Shown: positions 1 to 10,787 of the stretch, one piece after another
Numbering within the stretch: position 1 is the first letter of the stretch
Layout: each line of letters opens with the position of its first letter
Source: Mycolicibacter arupensis
GTDB lineage: Bacteria > Actinomycetota > Actinomycetes > Mycobacteriales > Mycobacteriaceae
Reading direction: 5' to 3'
Assembly (NCBI RefSeq): GCF_002086515.1
Contig: NZ_MVHH01000003.1
Span: 62,001 to 126,000 of the forward strand
Length of the DNA stretch: 64,000 bases
The notes under the pieces: generated by a model
The model's database searches: none
Told to the model about the DNA's origin: nothing
Seen by the model: only the letters and a program-made list of their open reading frames with translations
Position numbers and translations under genes: made by a program

Positions 1-1853
<1,853 letters not shown>

Positions 1854-1874
1854 AGTGACCAGTATGTTGGAGCC

Positions 1875-2891
1875 GTGAGGACACCGGCGAGTGTGGTGGC
1901 GGGGTTGGATTTCGGCGGCTTGGGGGACCCGGATTTCGCGGGCCGGGTACGCGACGGGGTCGCCCGCATCGAAGAGCTGATGGACACCGAACTTCGGGGC
2001 GGCGACGGCCTGATGACCGAGGCGGTGACCCACCTGTTCGACGCCGGTGGCAAGCGCTTCCGTCCGCTGTTCACGGTGTTGTCCGCCCAACTGGGACCCG
2101 AGCCCGATGCGTGGCAGGTGACGGTGGCCGGCGCGGTGATCGAGTTGGTGCACCTGGCCACGCTGTATCACGACGACGTGATGGACGAGGCGCAGATCCG
2201 CCGGGGAGCGCCCAGCGCCAATGCGCGGTGGGGCAACAACATTGCGATCCTGGCCGGCGACTACCTGTTCGCCACGGCGTCACGTCTGGTGTCACGGTTG
2301 GGGCCGGACGCGGTACGGATCATCGCCGAGACCTTCGCGGAGCTGGTCACCGGTCAGATGCGCGAGACCCGTGGCGCGGCCGAGGGGGTGGACTCGGTGG
2401 AGCACTACCTCAAGGTGGTCTACGAGAAGACGGCCTGCCTGATCTCGGCGTCGGGGCGATTCGGCGCCACATTCTCCGGGGCCGGCGATGAGCAGATCGA
2501 AAGGCTGGCCCGGTTGGGCGGGATCGTGGGCACCGCCTTCCAGATCTCCGACGACATCATCGACATCGATTCCGACCCCGATGAGTCCGGCAAGCTGCCC
2601 GGCACCGATCTGCGTGAGGGCGTGCACACCCTGCCGGTGCTCTACGCGCTGCAGGGCACCGGAGCCGACGCTGAGCGGCTGCGTGTGCTGTTAGCCGGTC
2701 CGGTCACCGAAGACGCGGCGGTCGAGGAGGCGCTGGACCTGTTGCGGGCCTCGGCCGGCATGGTCCGGGCCAAGCAGACGGTGGCCGACTATGCCGCGCA
2801 GGCGCGCACGGAGCTGGCCGCGCTGCCCGACTGCGTCGGCCGAGCAGCCCTGGCCAGCCTGGTCGACTACACCGTCAACCGACACGGCTGA
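1875..2891 (+). CDS. grcC1: Trans-polyprenyl diphosphate synthase, GrcC1-like
   Basis: A 338-residue all-alpha isoprenoid synthase. The first aspartate-rich motif is in [14 protein letters not shown] (about residues 97-110) and the second is DDIIDIDSD (about 222-230); these bind the Mg-diphosphates of the allylic substrate and IPP. The family elongates prenyl chains for quinones or polyprenyl carriers. Chain length cannot be set from sequence alone. A GTG at 1875 is used as start, only 21 bp from the divergent menJ start, so its transcript probably has little or no leader. The order menJ/grcC1/htpX matches the Rv0561c-Rv0563 block. Confidence 0.88.
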   Translation: MRTPASVVAGLDFGGLGDPDFAGRVRDGVARIEELMDTELRGGDGLMTEAVTHLFDAGGKRFRPLFTVLSAQLGPEPDAWQVTVAGAVIELVHLATLYHDDVMDEAQIRRGAPSANARWGNNIAILAGDYLFATASRLVSRLGPDAVRIIAETFAELVTGQMRETRGAAEGVDSVEHYLKVVYEKTACLISASGRFGATFSGAGDEQIERLARLGGIVGTAFQISDDIIDIDSDPDESGKLPGTDLREGVHTLPVLYALQGTGADAERLRVLLAGPVTEDAAVEEALDLLRASAGMVRAKQTVADYAAQARTELAALPDCVGRAALASLVDYTVNRHG

Positions 2892-2943
2892 CCGCGATTG
2901 CGGAACTCGTGCGACCCCGGCGGCGTTTAATGAGCACGACCGG

Positions 2944-2963
2944 GGTTCTTCAAGGTTCTTCAA
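2944..2963 (+). repeat. Tandem 10-mer repeat before htpX
   Basis: GGTTCTTCAA occurs twice head to tail, ending next to the ribosome-binding site of htpX. It may be a regulator half-site pair or a replication-slippage product; nothing else supports either reading. Confidence 0.6.
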
Positions 2964-2973
2964 GGAGGAGTCG

Positions 2974-3822
2974 ATGACCTGGCACCCGTATCACAACACG
3001 GCGAAGACGTTCTTTCTGCTGTTGGTGATGTCGGCGTTGATCGTCTTGGTGGGCCGGGCGTTCGGACCGCAGATGATGTGGGTGGCGGTGCTTTTCGCCG
3101 TGGGAATGAACGCCTACACCTACTTCAACAGCGACAAGCTGGCGCTGCGTGCGATGCGCGCCCAGCCGGTGACCGAGGTTCAGGCGCCGGAGATGTACCG
3201 GATCGTGCGTGAGTTGGCCACCGCCGCCCACCAGCCGATGCCCCGGCTGTACGTCAGCGACACCAATGCGCCCAACGCCTTTGCCACCGGCCGGAACCCG
3301 CGGCACGCCGCGGTGTGCTGCACCAGCGGAATCCTGCGACTGCTCAATGAACGGGAGTTGCGCGCGGTCCTCGGCCATGAGCTGTCCCACGTCTACAACC
3401 GCGACATCCTGATCTCGTGTGTCGCCGGTGCACTGGCCTCGGTGATCACCGGCTTGGCCAACATGGCGATGTTCATGGGCAACCGCCGCGACGGCAACCC
3501 GCTGGCCATGCTGCTGGTCGCCTTGGTGGGGCCGCTGGCGGCCTCGGTGGTCCGGTTGGCGGTATCGCGGTCACGCGAGTACCAGGCCGACGAATCCGGC
3601 GCCGTGCTCTCGGGCGACCCACTGGCGCTGGCCTCGGCGCTGCGCAAGATCTCCGACGGCGTGCAGGCCGCCCCGCTGCCGCCCGAGCCGGCACTGGCCA
3701 GCCAGTCGCATCTGATGATCGCCAACCCGTTCCGGGCAGGTGAAAAGGTCGGCCAGCTGTTCGCCACCCACCCCCCGATGGCTGATCGGATTCGCCGGCT
3801 CGAGGCGATGGCCCGGGGATAG
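2974..3822 (+). CDS. htpX: HtpX-family membrane zinc metalloprotease
   Basis: A 282-residue M48 protease with two N-terminal membrane helices (about residues 12-48), the zinc motif HELSH (about residues 135-139), a further hydrophobic pair after it and the third-ligand region SREYQADE (about 200-207). HtpX degrades misfolded membrane proteins under stress with its active site facing the cytoplasm. The ATG at 2974 follows an AAGGAGGAG ribosome-binding site at the usual distance. Directly upstream is a tandem copy of GGTTCTTCAA (2944-2963). Length and position match the mycobacterial HtpX that follows grcC1. Confidence 0.92.
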   Translation: MTWHPYHNTAKTFFLLLVMSALIVLVGRAFGPQMMWVAVLFAVGMNAYTYFNSDKLALRAMRAQPVTEVQAPEMYRIVRELATAAHQPMPRLYVSDTNAPNAFATGRNPRHAAVCCTSGILRLLNERELRAVLGHELSHVYNRDILISCVAGALASVITGLANMAMFMGNRRDGNPLAMLLVALVGPLAASVVRLAVSRSREYQADESGAVLSGDPLALASALRKISDGVQAAPLPPEPALASQSHLMIANPFRAGEKVGQLFATHPPMADRIRRLEAMARG

Positions 3823-3841
3823 CGGGGCTCATCGGCTCCGA

Positions 3842-5446
3842 TCAGGCGCGTCCGTTCCTGCTCGATCCGGGAACGCCCAACGCGGGCACGTCGTTGTGGA
3901 CCGCATGTGCGAGCGCTTCCGGACTCACCTCAAGCCGGACCTCCGGTGCGCAGGTCGTGCAGGAGGAGTCCGCATCCTCGCCGGACTGTCCCGGCCGCAC
4001 GACGGTGCCGCCGTTGGCGCAGTGCTGCTGCTGCCAGTCGTCGAGGGCTTGTTCGGCGGCGTGATCGAGGTAGGTCGTCGAGATGTCCAGGATGACCCGG
4101 GCGCCCGCGGGAATCCGCGCCAGTACGCCGGTGAGCCTCGGCAGTGCCAGGAAGGTGCAGGCGCCGGTGATGGAAACCAGCCACGCCTCGCCGACCTGCT
4201 CGGAAGTGACTTTGACCCGGATGACTCGCCAGCCGGTCATGACCAGCGCCAGTGCCAACCCGATCATGACCCCCTCCAGCAGGTTCAGGAAGACCACGCC
4301 GACGATGGTCACCGCATAGATGGCGATATCACCGCTGCGCCATGCCGTTTCGACGTGAGCCAGTTTGATCAGCTGGACGCCGACGGTGATCAGCAACCCG
4401 GCCAGCGCAGCGCTCGGAATCTGCTGGATCAGACCGGCGAACGGCAGGGCGAACAGCAGGATCCACACACCGTGCAGGAAAGCCGACGCCCGCGACTTCG
4501 CGCCGGCACTGACGTTGGTCGCGCTGCGAACGATCACCCCGGTGATCGGCAGGCCACCGAGTAGGCCCGAGGTGACGTTCGCGGTGCCCTGCCCGATCAG
4601 TTCGCGGTTGAAGTCGGTGCGCGGGCCGTTGTGCATCCGGTCAACCGACACCGCCGAGAGCAGGCTCTCCACGCTGGCGATCAACGCCACGGTGACCACT
4701 CCGATGACGGCGGCTGCCCATTGACCGTGGGGCAGCTCAGGCAGCGCAACGGCGTCCAGCAGCGAGCCGTCGAGGGTGATGAGGCGAACATCGAGGGAGA
4801 ACTTCAAGGACAGCAGCGTCGCCCCGATGATCGCCACCAGGGGGCCGGGAATCCGGCCCAGCGGACCGGGCACCGACCGCCAGGCGAGCATCGTGATGAT
4901 CACCAGGATTCCCAGGAGCGGCTCAGGTCCGTTGGCGTCGATGACCCCGCTGGGTAGGGCTGTCAGGTTCACCCAGGCTGAACTGGCCGACTTGCCTCCC
5001 AGCAGGACGTGCAGTTGTTGCAGGGCGATGGTGACGCCGATACCGGCCAGCATCGCGTGCACCACCACCGGGGAGATGGCCAGCGCGGCTCGCGCCACCC
5101 GGCTCAGGCCGAGCAGAATCTGGAGCACTCCGGCGCCGACGGTGATAGCGCACGTCACCTTCCAGCCGAAGGTTGCCACCAGATCCGCGACGATCACCGT
5201 CAGGCCGGCCGCCGGCCCGCTCACCTGCAAGGGCGAGCCGCCGAACAGGCCGACGACGAGGCCGCCGACGATAGCGGCGATCAGGCCGGCCAGTACCGGC
5301 GCGTCCGAGGCGATGGCGATGCCCAGTGACAGCGGCAGCGCTACCAGGAACACCACCAATGACGCCGGGAAGTCGTACCGAAGGATCGATCGTGACCTGG
5401 CTGTGCGGTTGGTGATGGCATCGCCGGCTCTTCGCACGGTCAGCAT
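3842..5446 (-). CDS. SulP-family anion transporter (sulfate/bicarbonate type)
   Basis: A 534-residue integral membrane protein. It opens with the SulP signature region (YDFPASLVVFLVALPLSLGIA, split by the first helices), has about ten to twelve hydrophobic segments up to about residue 405, and ends in a soluble STAS-like region (about 415-480) with the pattern GARVILDIS and a hydrophilic Cys-containing tail. SulP proteins move sulfate, bicarbonate or dicarboxylates. No fused carbonic anhydrase is present. It lies between htpX and gpsA, which I recall as adjacent in M. tuberculosis, so it looks like an insertion into the block. Its upstream region carries direct and inverted repeats (5524-5564). 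Confidence 0.88.
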   Translation of the reverse strand: MLTVRRAGDAITNRTARSRSILRYDFPASLVVFLVALPLSLGIAIASDAPVLAGLIAAIVGGLVVGLFGGSPLQVSGPAAGLTVIVADLVATFGWKVTCAITVGAGVLQILLGLSRVARAALAISPVVVHAMLAGIGVTIALQQLHVLLGGKSASSAWVNLTALPSGVIDANGPEPLLGILVIITMLAWRSVPGPLGRIPGPLVAIIGATLLSLKFSLDVRLITLDGSLLDAVALPELPHGQWAAAVIGVVTVALIASVESLLSAVSVDRMHNGPRTDFNRELIGQGTANVTSGLLGGLPITGVIVRSATNVSAGAKSRASAFLHGVWILLFALPFAGLIQQIPSAALAGLLITVGVQLIKLAHVETAWRSGDIAIYAVTIVGVVFLNLLEGVMIGLALALVMTGWRVIRVKVTSEQVGEAWLVSITGACTFLALPRLTGVLARIPAGARVILDISTTYLDHAAEQALDDWQQQHCANGGTVVRPGQSGEDADSSCTTCAPEVRLEVSPEALAHAVHNDVPALGVPGSSRNGRA

Positions 5447-5523
5447 CCGGTAACTCCCCTGCTCTTCTCATAAGACGTCGCTGAGATGCAGCAAAGATAT
5501 TCCTCGATTATTACCGGTTCACC

Positions 5524-5607
5524 AAGTAAACATGTCTAGAAAGTAAACATCGGTTACACAACCGAAGGGAATTACCAGGTTTCTGGCAGGTATTGACAGG
5601 TTTCTGG
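5524..5607 (-). promoter_or_regulatory. Repeat-rich upstream region of the SulP gene
   Basis: AAGTAAACAT occurs at 5524-5533 and 5541-5550, a 17-bp period. It is followed by the perfect inverted repeat CGGTT-ACAC-AACCG (5551-5564) and by two copies of CAGGTTTCTGG (5576-5586 and 5597-5607). The stretch is clearly more AT-rich than its surroundings and lies between the SulP start (5446) and the gpsA stop (5611). It looks like an operator/promoter region for SulP; the regulator is unknown. Confidence 0.5.
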
Positions 5608-5610
5608 GAG

Positions 5611-6636
5611 TTAGAAGCCCGTTCCCTCCACTTCGTGGCCCGGTGTCTCGGCGATCAGCCCGCGGTAGGCCTGCTCGACGGTGGAGCCGTGGTTGATCAC
5701 ACCGTCGACCTCGCGGGCGATCGGCATGCTCAGCCCGTACTGTGCGGCGAACTTCATGATCACGCTGGCGGCCCGAACGCCCTCGGCCACCTGGTTCATC
5801 GACGCGATGATCTCGTCGATGGGTTTGCCGGATCCCAGTTGTTCGCCGACGTACCGGTTGCGGCTGCGCTGGCTGGTGCAGGTGACGATCAGGTCGCCCA
5901 TCCCGGCCAGGCCTGCGAACGTGTCGCGAGCCCCGCCCATGGCCTCACCCAGCTTGGACATCTCCCGTACCGACCGCGACATCACCATGGCCCGAGTGTT
6001 CTCGCCGATCCCCAGCGAGTAGCCCATCCCGACCGCGATCGCATACACGTTCTTGAGGGCCCCGGCCATCTCGACACCGATCACGTCGTCGGTGGTGTAG
6101 ACCCGGAACCGCTTGGTACGAAACAGTGACGCCAGCTCGCACGCCAGGCTCTGATCGGGCATGGCCAGCACCGCGGCCGCGGCGTACCCTTCGGCGACCT
6201 CGCGGGCGATGTTCGGCCCGGCCAGGATGCCGGCCGGATGTCCGGGCAATATCTCGTCGACGATCTGCGACATCCGCATGTTGGTGCCCTGCTCCAGGCC
6301 CTTGACCAGCGAGACCACCGGCACCCAGGGGCGCAGCTCGGCGGCCAGCTCTTCGAGGACTCCCCGGAATCCGTGCGAGGGAACCGCCATCACGACGACA
6401 TCGGCGCAGTGTGCGGCCTCGGCGAAGTCGGTGGTGGCGCGCAGCGTTTCGCTGAGCTCCACGTCGTTGCCCAGGTAGCGGCTGTTGCGGTGGTTGTCGT
6501 TGATGTCGGCGGCGGTCGACTCCGATCGGACCCATTGCAGCGTCGGCGCGCGGCGCGAGCAGATAGATGCCACGGTGGTGCCGAACGATCCGCCTCCGAG
6601 CACGACGACATTGGGTGTACGAGTAGCAGCAGGCAT
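5611..6636 (-). CDS. gpsA: NAD(P)H-dependent glycerol-3-phosphate dehydrogenase
   Basis: A 341-residue enzyme that reduces dihydroxyacetone phosphate to sn-glycerol-3-phosphate for phospholipid synthesis. It has the N-terminal dinucleotide motif VVVLGGGSFGTT (residues about 9-20), the family segment SLVKGLEQ near residue 107, a conserved lysine region (GALKNVYAIAVG, about 190-200) and GLAGMGDLIVTCTS near residue 235. The ATG at 6636 is preferred over an upstream in-frame ATG because it sits just before the Rossmann strand. It is in the Rv0564c position. Confidence 0.93.
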   Translation of the reverse strand: MPAATRTPNVVVLGGGSFGTTVASICSRRAPTLQWVRSESTAADINDNHRNSRYLGNDVELSETLRATTDFAEAAHCADVVVMAVPSHGFRGVLEELAAELRPWVPVVSLVKGLEQGTNMRMSQIVDEILPGHPAGILAGPNIAREVAEGYAAAAVLAMPDQSLACELASLFRTKRFRVYTTDDVIGVEMAGALKNVYAIAVGMGYSLGIGENTRAMVMSRSVREMSKLGEAMGGARDTFAGLAGMGDLIVTCTSQRSRNRYVGEQLGSGKPIDEIIASMNQVAEGVRAASVIMKFAAQYGLSMPIAREVDGVINHGSTVEQAYRGLIAETPGHEVEGTGF

Positions 6637-6711
6637 GAGCGACAGCGTATTGCCGTCGACACCGCCACACCGGCGGTTTGTGGACATGTCGCCTAAACGG
6701 CAGCCCAGCCA

Positions 6712-8187
6712 CTACCCGGCCAGCGGTATCGCCTCTCCGGCCCGCCCGAACACCATGGACTCGGTGATCTGGTCGAACCGGAAGTCCAGGGCGTCGGCGA
6801 AGTAGTTCTGCCGCACGTTCCAGGGCCGTTTGGTTCCCGACCGCGGAAGCGCGTGCGGTGCGCGCAGCACATAGCCGGCTTGGATGTCCCAGGCCGACTT
6901 CTCGGTCATCGGCTGGTCGCCCAGGTGCGGGTAGGCGTGGGTGTAGCCCCGAGAAGCCATGTAGGACAGCAGGTTGGCGGTGGCGCGCGCAGTGATGTCG
7001 GCGCGCAGCGTCCAGGACGCGTTGGTGTAGCCCACGCACCAGAACAGATTCGGTACGTCTTCGAGCATGTGGGCTTTGTAGACGAACCGGTCGGTGGGTT
7101 TGATCTCGGTGCCGTCCAGGCTGATCCGCACTCCTCCGAGCGCCTGCAGCTGCAGGCCGGTGGCGGTGACGATGATGTCGGCATCCAGGTGTGCACCGGA
7201 CTGCAAGGCGATTCCGGTGGTGTCGAAGTGATCGATCCGCTCGGTGACCATCTCCACACGCCCGGCGCTGATGTGGGCGTAGAGGTCGGCGTCGGGAATC
7301 AGGCATAGGCGTTGGTCCCACGGCTGATACGGCGGTTTGAAGTGGGTGTCCACGGCGTAGCCGGGGGGTAGGTTCTGCACGGCCTCGCGACGCAGCATCC
7401 ACTTCAGCAGCGGAGGCGTTTTGCGGGCCAAGAACCACACATAGCCCTCGAAGAGCGCCATGACGAATCGAATGATCGGGTGAGCCACCTTGCGGGGAAA
7501 CAGCTTCGAGACCACGTTGACGAACATGCTGTATTTGGGCGCCGAGATCAGGTAGGTCGGTGTGCGTTGCAGCAGGGTCACCCGCGCGGCAGTCTCGGCC
7601 AACGCCGGCACCAGGGACATCGCAGTGGCCCCGCTGCCGATCACCACCACGTTCTTGCCCGCGTAGTCCAGGTCTTCGGGCCAGTGCTGCGGGTGCACCA
7701 GCGTCCCGGCGAACGTCTCGGCACCGGGAAAGTCCGGGGTGTAGCCGTCGTCGTAGTTGTAGTAACCGGACCCGAAGAACACGAACCTGCTGCGGTAAGT
7801 CCGCGGGGTGCCGTTCTCGTCCGCCGTCACTGCCCAGGTATCGGTCGCCGAATCCCAGTCGGCCTCTAGGACGTGGTTGTTGAACCGAATGTGGCGGTCG
7901 ATGCCGTGCTTGTGTGCGGCCTCGGTCAGGTAGTCGCGGATCTCGTCGCCGTTGGCGACCCGTTCCCGCCGAGTCCAGGGCTCATACGGCAGGCACAACG
8001 TGAAGATGCTGCTGTCGGAGCGCACTCCGGGATAGCGGAACAGATCCCACGTGCCGCCGATCCGCTGGCGCCGTTCCAGGATGACGTAACTGGTGCCCGG
8101 GTTGCGCTCGGTGATTCGGTAGGCCGCGCCGATACCGGAGATGCCGGCTCCGATGATGACGACGTCCACGACCTCTTCGGTAGTCAC
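6712..8187 (-). CDS. FAD-containing monooxygenase (Baeyer-Villiger / MymA-like)
   Basis: A 491-residue flavoprotein monooxygenase. The FAD-binding motif GAGISGIGAAYRI is at about residues 12-24. A Baeyer-Villiger-like stretch lies near residue 160 (FAGTLVHPQHWPEDLDYAG), and the NADPH-binding motif VIGSGATAMSL follows at about 180. It would insert one oxygen atom into ketones or oxidise S/N atoms. Its position matches Rv0565c, a monooxygenase I recall being linked to thioamide prodrug activation; that role is not visible here. The start is a GTG at 8187. It lies downstream of yajQ on the same strand with a 44-bp gap. Confidence 0.88.
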   Translation of the reverse strand: MTTEEVVDVVIIGAGISGIGAAYRITERNPGTSYVILERRQRIGGTWDLFRYPGVRSDSSIFTLCLPYEPWTRRERVANGDEIRDYLTEAAHKHGIDRHIRFNNHVLEADWDSATDTWAVTADENGTPRTYRSRFVFFGSGYYNYDDGYTPDFPGAETFAGTLVHPQHWPEDLDYAGKNVVVIGSGATAMSLVPALAETAARVTLLQRTPTYLISAPKYSMFVNVVSKLFPRKVAHPIIRFVMALFEGYVWFLARKTPPLLKWMLRREAVQNLPPGYAVDTHFKPPYQPWDQRLCLIPDADLYAHISAGRVEMVTERIDHFDTTGIALQSGAHLDADIIVTATGLQLQALGGVRISLDGTEIKPTDRFVYKAHMLEDVPNLFWCVGYTNASWTLRADITARATANLLSYMASRGYTHAYPHLGDQPMTEKSAWDIQAGYVLRAPHALPRSGTKRPWNVRQNYFADALDFRFDQITESMVFGRAGEAIPLAG

Positions 8188-8231
8188 AATCCCAGACTAG
8201 GCACCGGGCGGGCCGGCGGGTCGGGATTGCG

Positions 8232-8723
8232 CTAGCGGTAGTTCACGAACTGCAGGGCCACGTCCAGGTCGGCGCCCTTGAGCAGCGAGATCACGGCCTG
8301 CAGGTCGTCACGCTTCTTCGACGAGACCCGGATCTCCTCGCCCTGGACCTGGGACTTGACGCCCTTGGGGCCCTCGTCGCGGATCAGCTTGTTGATCTTC
8401 TTGGCGTGCTCGGAATCGATGCCCTGCTTGAGGCTGCCGCTCACCTTGTAGGTCTTGCCCGACGGCTGCGGGTCCCCGGCGTCGAACGCCTTCATAGAGA
8501 TGTCGCGGCGGATCAGCTTCTCCTTGAAGACGTCGACGGCAGCCTTGACCCGCTCCTCGGTGGAGCTCACCAGCTCGATGGTCTCCTCGCCCTTCCAGGC
8601 GATGGTGGTGTCGGTGCCGCGGAAGTCGAACCGGGTGGCCAGTTCCTTGGCGGCCTGGTTCAGGGCGTTGTCGACCTCCTGCCGATCGACCTTGCTGACG
8701 ATGTCGAACGATGAGTCCGCCAC
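8232..8723 (-). CDS. YajQ-family nucleotide-binding protein
   Basis: A 163-residue protein with the YajQ/DUF520 pattern throughout: [14 protein letters not shown] at the N-terminus, RFDFRGTD near residue 32, and the C-terminal segment [12 protein letters not shown]. YajQ proteins bind nucleotides or RNA and some bind cyclic di-GMP. The GTG at 8723 gives the exact length I recall for Rv0566c, and a purine-rich ribosome-binding stretch precedes it. The gene ends the conserved block next to the tRNA. Confidence 0.93.
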   Translation of the reverse strand: MADSSFDIVSKVDRQEVDNALNQAAKELATRFDFRGTDTTIAWKGEETIELVSSTEERVKAAVDVFKEKLIRRDISMKAFDAGDPQPSGKTYKVSGSLKQGIDSEHAKKINKLIRDEGPKGVKSQVQGEEIRVSSKKRDDLQAVISLLKGADLDVALQFVNYR

Positions 8724-8802
8724 GAGACCTGTCCTCTCCTTGAGTTGTGCTGGCCGTTTGTGTCTGAGGTACATCCTCGTTGTACTCTGCTAGGCGCACT
8801 AC

Positions 8803-8885
8803 GGCAGGTTGCCCGAGCGGCCAATGGGAGCGGACTGTAAATCCGTCGGCGGAAGCCTACACAGGTTCGAATCCTGTACCTGCCA
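8803..8885 (+). tRNA. tRNA-Tyr (anticodon GTA)
   Basis: The 5' acceptor strand GGCAGGT (8803-8809) pairs perfectly with ACCTGCC (8878-8884), followed by discriminator A. The anticodon loop CTGTAAA has GTA at 8837-8839, the T-arm has GGTTCGAATCC, and a long variable arm typical of bacterial tRNA-Tyr is present. CCA is not encoded. Confidence 0.96.
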
Positions 8886-8891
8886 CACTGG

Positions 8892-8919
8892 TCAGGCCCC
8901 CTCTTTCGAGGGGGCCTGA
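8892..8919 (+). terminator. Intrinsic terminator after tRNA-Tyr
   Basis: A perfect 12-bp stem (TCAGGCCCCCTC / GAGGGGGCCTGA) closes a TTTC loop seven bases after the tRNA, followed by a short T-rich run (GTGTTTTC). This is the strongest terminator in the window. Confidence 0.9.
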
Positions 8920-9188
8920 CGTGTTTTCGGGGTCGCAGACCGGCGCGAGCCTCGGCGGTTCGGCCAGAAGCTCCTGCTGGCGACTTCGCGATCGTGCCGT
9001 GGAGGTGATCCCGGTGGCCTTCCTCGTTCCCCCGCCTCCTGCAGCCATTAAGTCGAGGGGCCTGGAGGAGTCAATGGTTGGGCACAGGCTGCGTAAAACC
9101 GCTCCGCACAGTCAATTCCGTGGGCTGGCATCTTCGCGCGTTCGCGGCGGCTTACACTCCGGCGATGCCTGCCGAGAAGGAGCCCACC
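8920..9188. other. Intergenic stretch, no gene recognised
   Basis: About 270 bp between the tRNA terminator and the amidohydrolase start. I see no convincing coding frame or RNA. It must hold the amidohydrolase promoter, but no clear -10/-35 pair could be picked out. Confidence 0.5.
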
Positions 9189-10787
9189 ATGCCCGCAGCC
9201 GATCTCGTCGTCATCGGCACGGCTGTGACGGTCAATGATGCGCAACCGACCGCCGAGGCGCTGGCCGTCACCGGGGGGCGCATCGTCGCGGTCGGTGACC
9301 GCGCAGACATCGAGAGTCTGATCGGCCCGGACACCCAGGTGCTCGACATCGGCGACGGCTGTGTCTTGCCCGGTTTCGTCGAGGCCCACGGTCACCCGCT
9401 GATGGAGTCGGTCGTGCTGTCGGGGCGGATGGTCGACATCCGGCCCGTCACCCTGACCGACCCGGATGCCGTGGTGGATCTGGTCCGCGCAGAGGTCGCC
9501 GCGCGCGGCGCCTCGGGGGCCTACGCGATCGGCTGGGACCAGTTGCTGCAGCCGGGCCTGCCTGAGCCGACGTTGGCCTGGCTGGACGGCCTCGCGCCGG
9601 ACAGCCCGCTGGTGATCGTGCACAACTCGGGACACAAGGCGTACTTCAACAGCGTGGCCGGCCGAGCGGCGGGGCTGACCCGCGATACCCCGGACCCGGT
9701 CGGGGCCAAGTATGGCCGCGACGCCGCCGGTGAACTGGATGGGACCGCGGAGGAGACCGGGGCGCTCATTCCGCTGCTGGGTGAGGCCATGCTGCCCGGC
9801 GACGCTCCGGCGATGCTGCGTGCCGAGTGTGCGCGCCTCAACCGGGCGGGGTTGACGACGATTTCGGAGATGGCGTTCTCGCCGCAGTTCCGGCCGTTGG
9901 TGCAGGCACTGCATGACGAGCTGACGGTGCGACTGCGCACCTACGAGATCTCCAATCCGCAATTGCACACCGACGCCTCGCCAGGCGACGGAGACGACAT
10001 TGCTCGTCAGGTCGGTATCAAGATCTGGGTGGACGGCTCGCCGTGGATCGGCAACATCGACCTGTCCTTCCCATATCTGGACACCGAAGCCACCCGCGTC
10101 ATCGGCGTCGAACCCGGATCGTGCGGGCACGCCAACTACACCGGTGAACAGTTGACCGAGATCGTCGAGGCGTATTTCCCGCACGGCTGGCAGATGGCCT
10201 GTCACGTGCACGGTGACAACGGCGTCGACACCATCCTCGACGTCTACGAAGATGTGTTGCGCCGGCACCCGCGCGAGGATCACCGGCTGCGGCTCGAACA
10301 CGTCGGTGCCATCCGCCCCGAGCAGTTGCGCCGTGCTGCCGCGTTGGGTGTCACCTGCAGCCTGTTCGTCGACCACCTGCACTACTGGGGGGATGTTCTG
10401 GTCGACGGGCTGTTCGGGGAGGAGCACGGGTCACGCTGGATGCCGGCGGCCTCTGCCGTCGCGGCCGGCATTCGCATCTCCCTGCACAACGACGCGCCGG
10501 TCACCCCCGAAGAGCCGCTGCGCAATATCAGCGTCGCCGCCACCCGGGTGGCGCCCAGTGGGCGGGTCTTGGCGCCCGAGGAGCGGCTCACCGTCGAGCA
10601 GGCGATCCGGGCGCAGACCCTCGACGCGGCCTGGCAGCTGTTCGCCGACGACGTGACAGGTTCCCTGGAAGTGGGCAAGTATGCCGATCTGGTGGTGCTC
10701 TCGGCGGACCCGCGCACCGTCGCCCCGGAAGCGATCGCGGATCTAGAGGTGCGCGCCACGTTCCTGGCCGGTCGCCAGGTGGTCTGA
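9189..10787 (+). CDS. Amidohydrolase family protein (YtcJ-like, amidohydrolase 3)
   Basis: A 532-residue TIM-barrel metallohydrolase. The N-terminal small beta domain (DLVVIGTAVTVND) is followed by the metal-binding EAHGHP motif at about residue 64, HVHGDNGVD (about 340), LEHVGAI (about 371) and HNDAPVTP (about 434). The small domain closes at the C-terminus with the segment SLEVGKYADLVVLSADP. Family members hydrolyse amides, formamides or related bonds; the substrate is unknown. The ATG at 9189 follows an AAGGAG ribosome-binding site; a longer frame starting at 9078 has no such site. Its end overlaps the converging oxygenase gene by 45 bp. Confidence 0.85.
   Translation: MPAADLVVIGTAVTVNDAQPTAEALAVTGGRIVAVGDRADIESLIGPDTQVLDIGDGCVLPGFVEAHGHPLMESVVLSGRMVDIRPVTLTDPDAVVDLVRAEVAARGASGAYAIGWDQLLQPGLPEPTLAWLDGLAPDSPLVIVHNSGHKAYFNSVAGRAAGLTRDTPDPVGAKYGRDAAGELDGTAEETGALIPLLGEAMLPGDAPAMLRAECARLNRAGLTTISEMAFSPQFRPLVQALHDELTVRLRTYEISNPQLHTDASPGDGDDIARQVGIKIWVDGSPWIGNIDLSFPYLDTEATRVIGVEPGSCGHANYTGEQLTEIVEAYFPHGWQMACHVHGDNGVDTILDVYEDVLRRHPREDHRLRLEHVGAIRPEQLRRAAALGVTCSLFVDHLHYWGDVLVDGLFGEEHGSRWMPAASAVAAGIRISLHNDAPVTPEEPLRNISVAATRVAPSGRVLAPEERLTVEQAIRAQTLDAAWQLFADDVTGSLEVGKYADLVVLSADPRTVAPEAIADLEVRATFLAGRQVV

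Noticed and set aside
8803..8885. tRNA-Tyr as an integration site for a mobile element
   Set aside because: No integrase gene and no repeated tRNA 3' end found nearby; the adjacent genes look chromosomal.
9048..10427. Long antisense open frame over the amidohydrolase
   Set aside because: No recognisable motif, and the plus-strand frame has all metal-binding motifs of the family.
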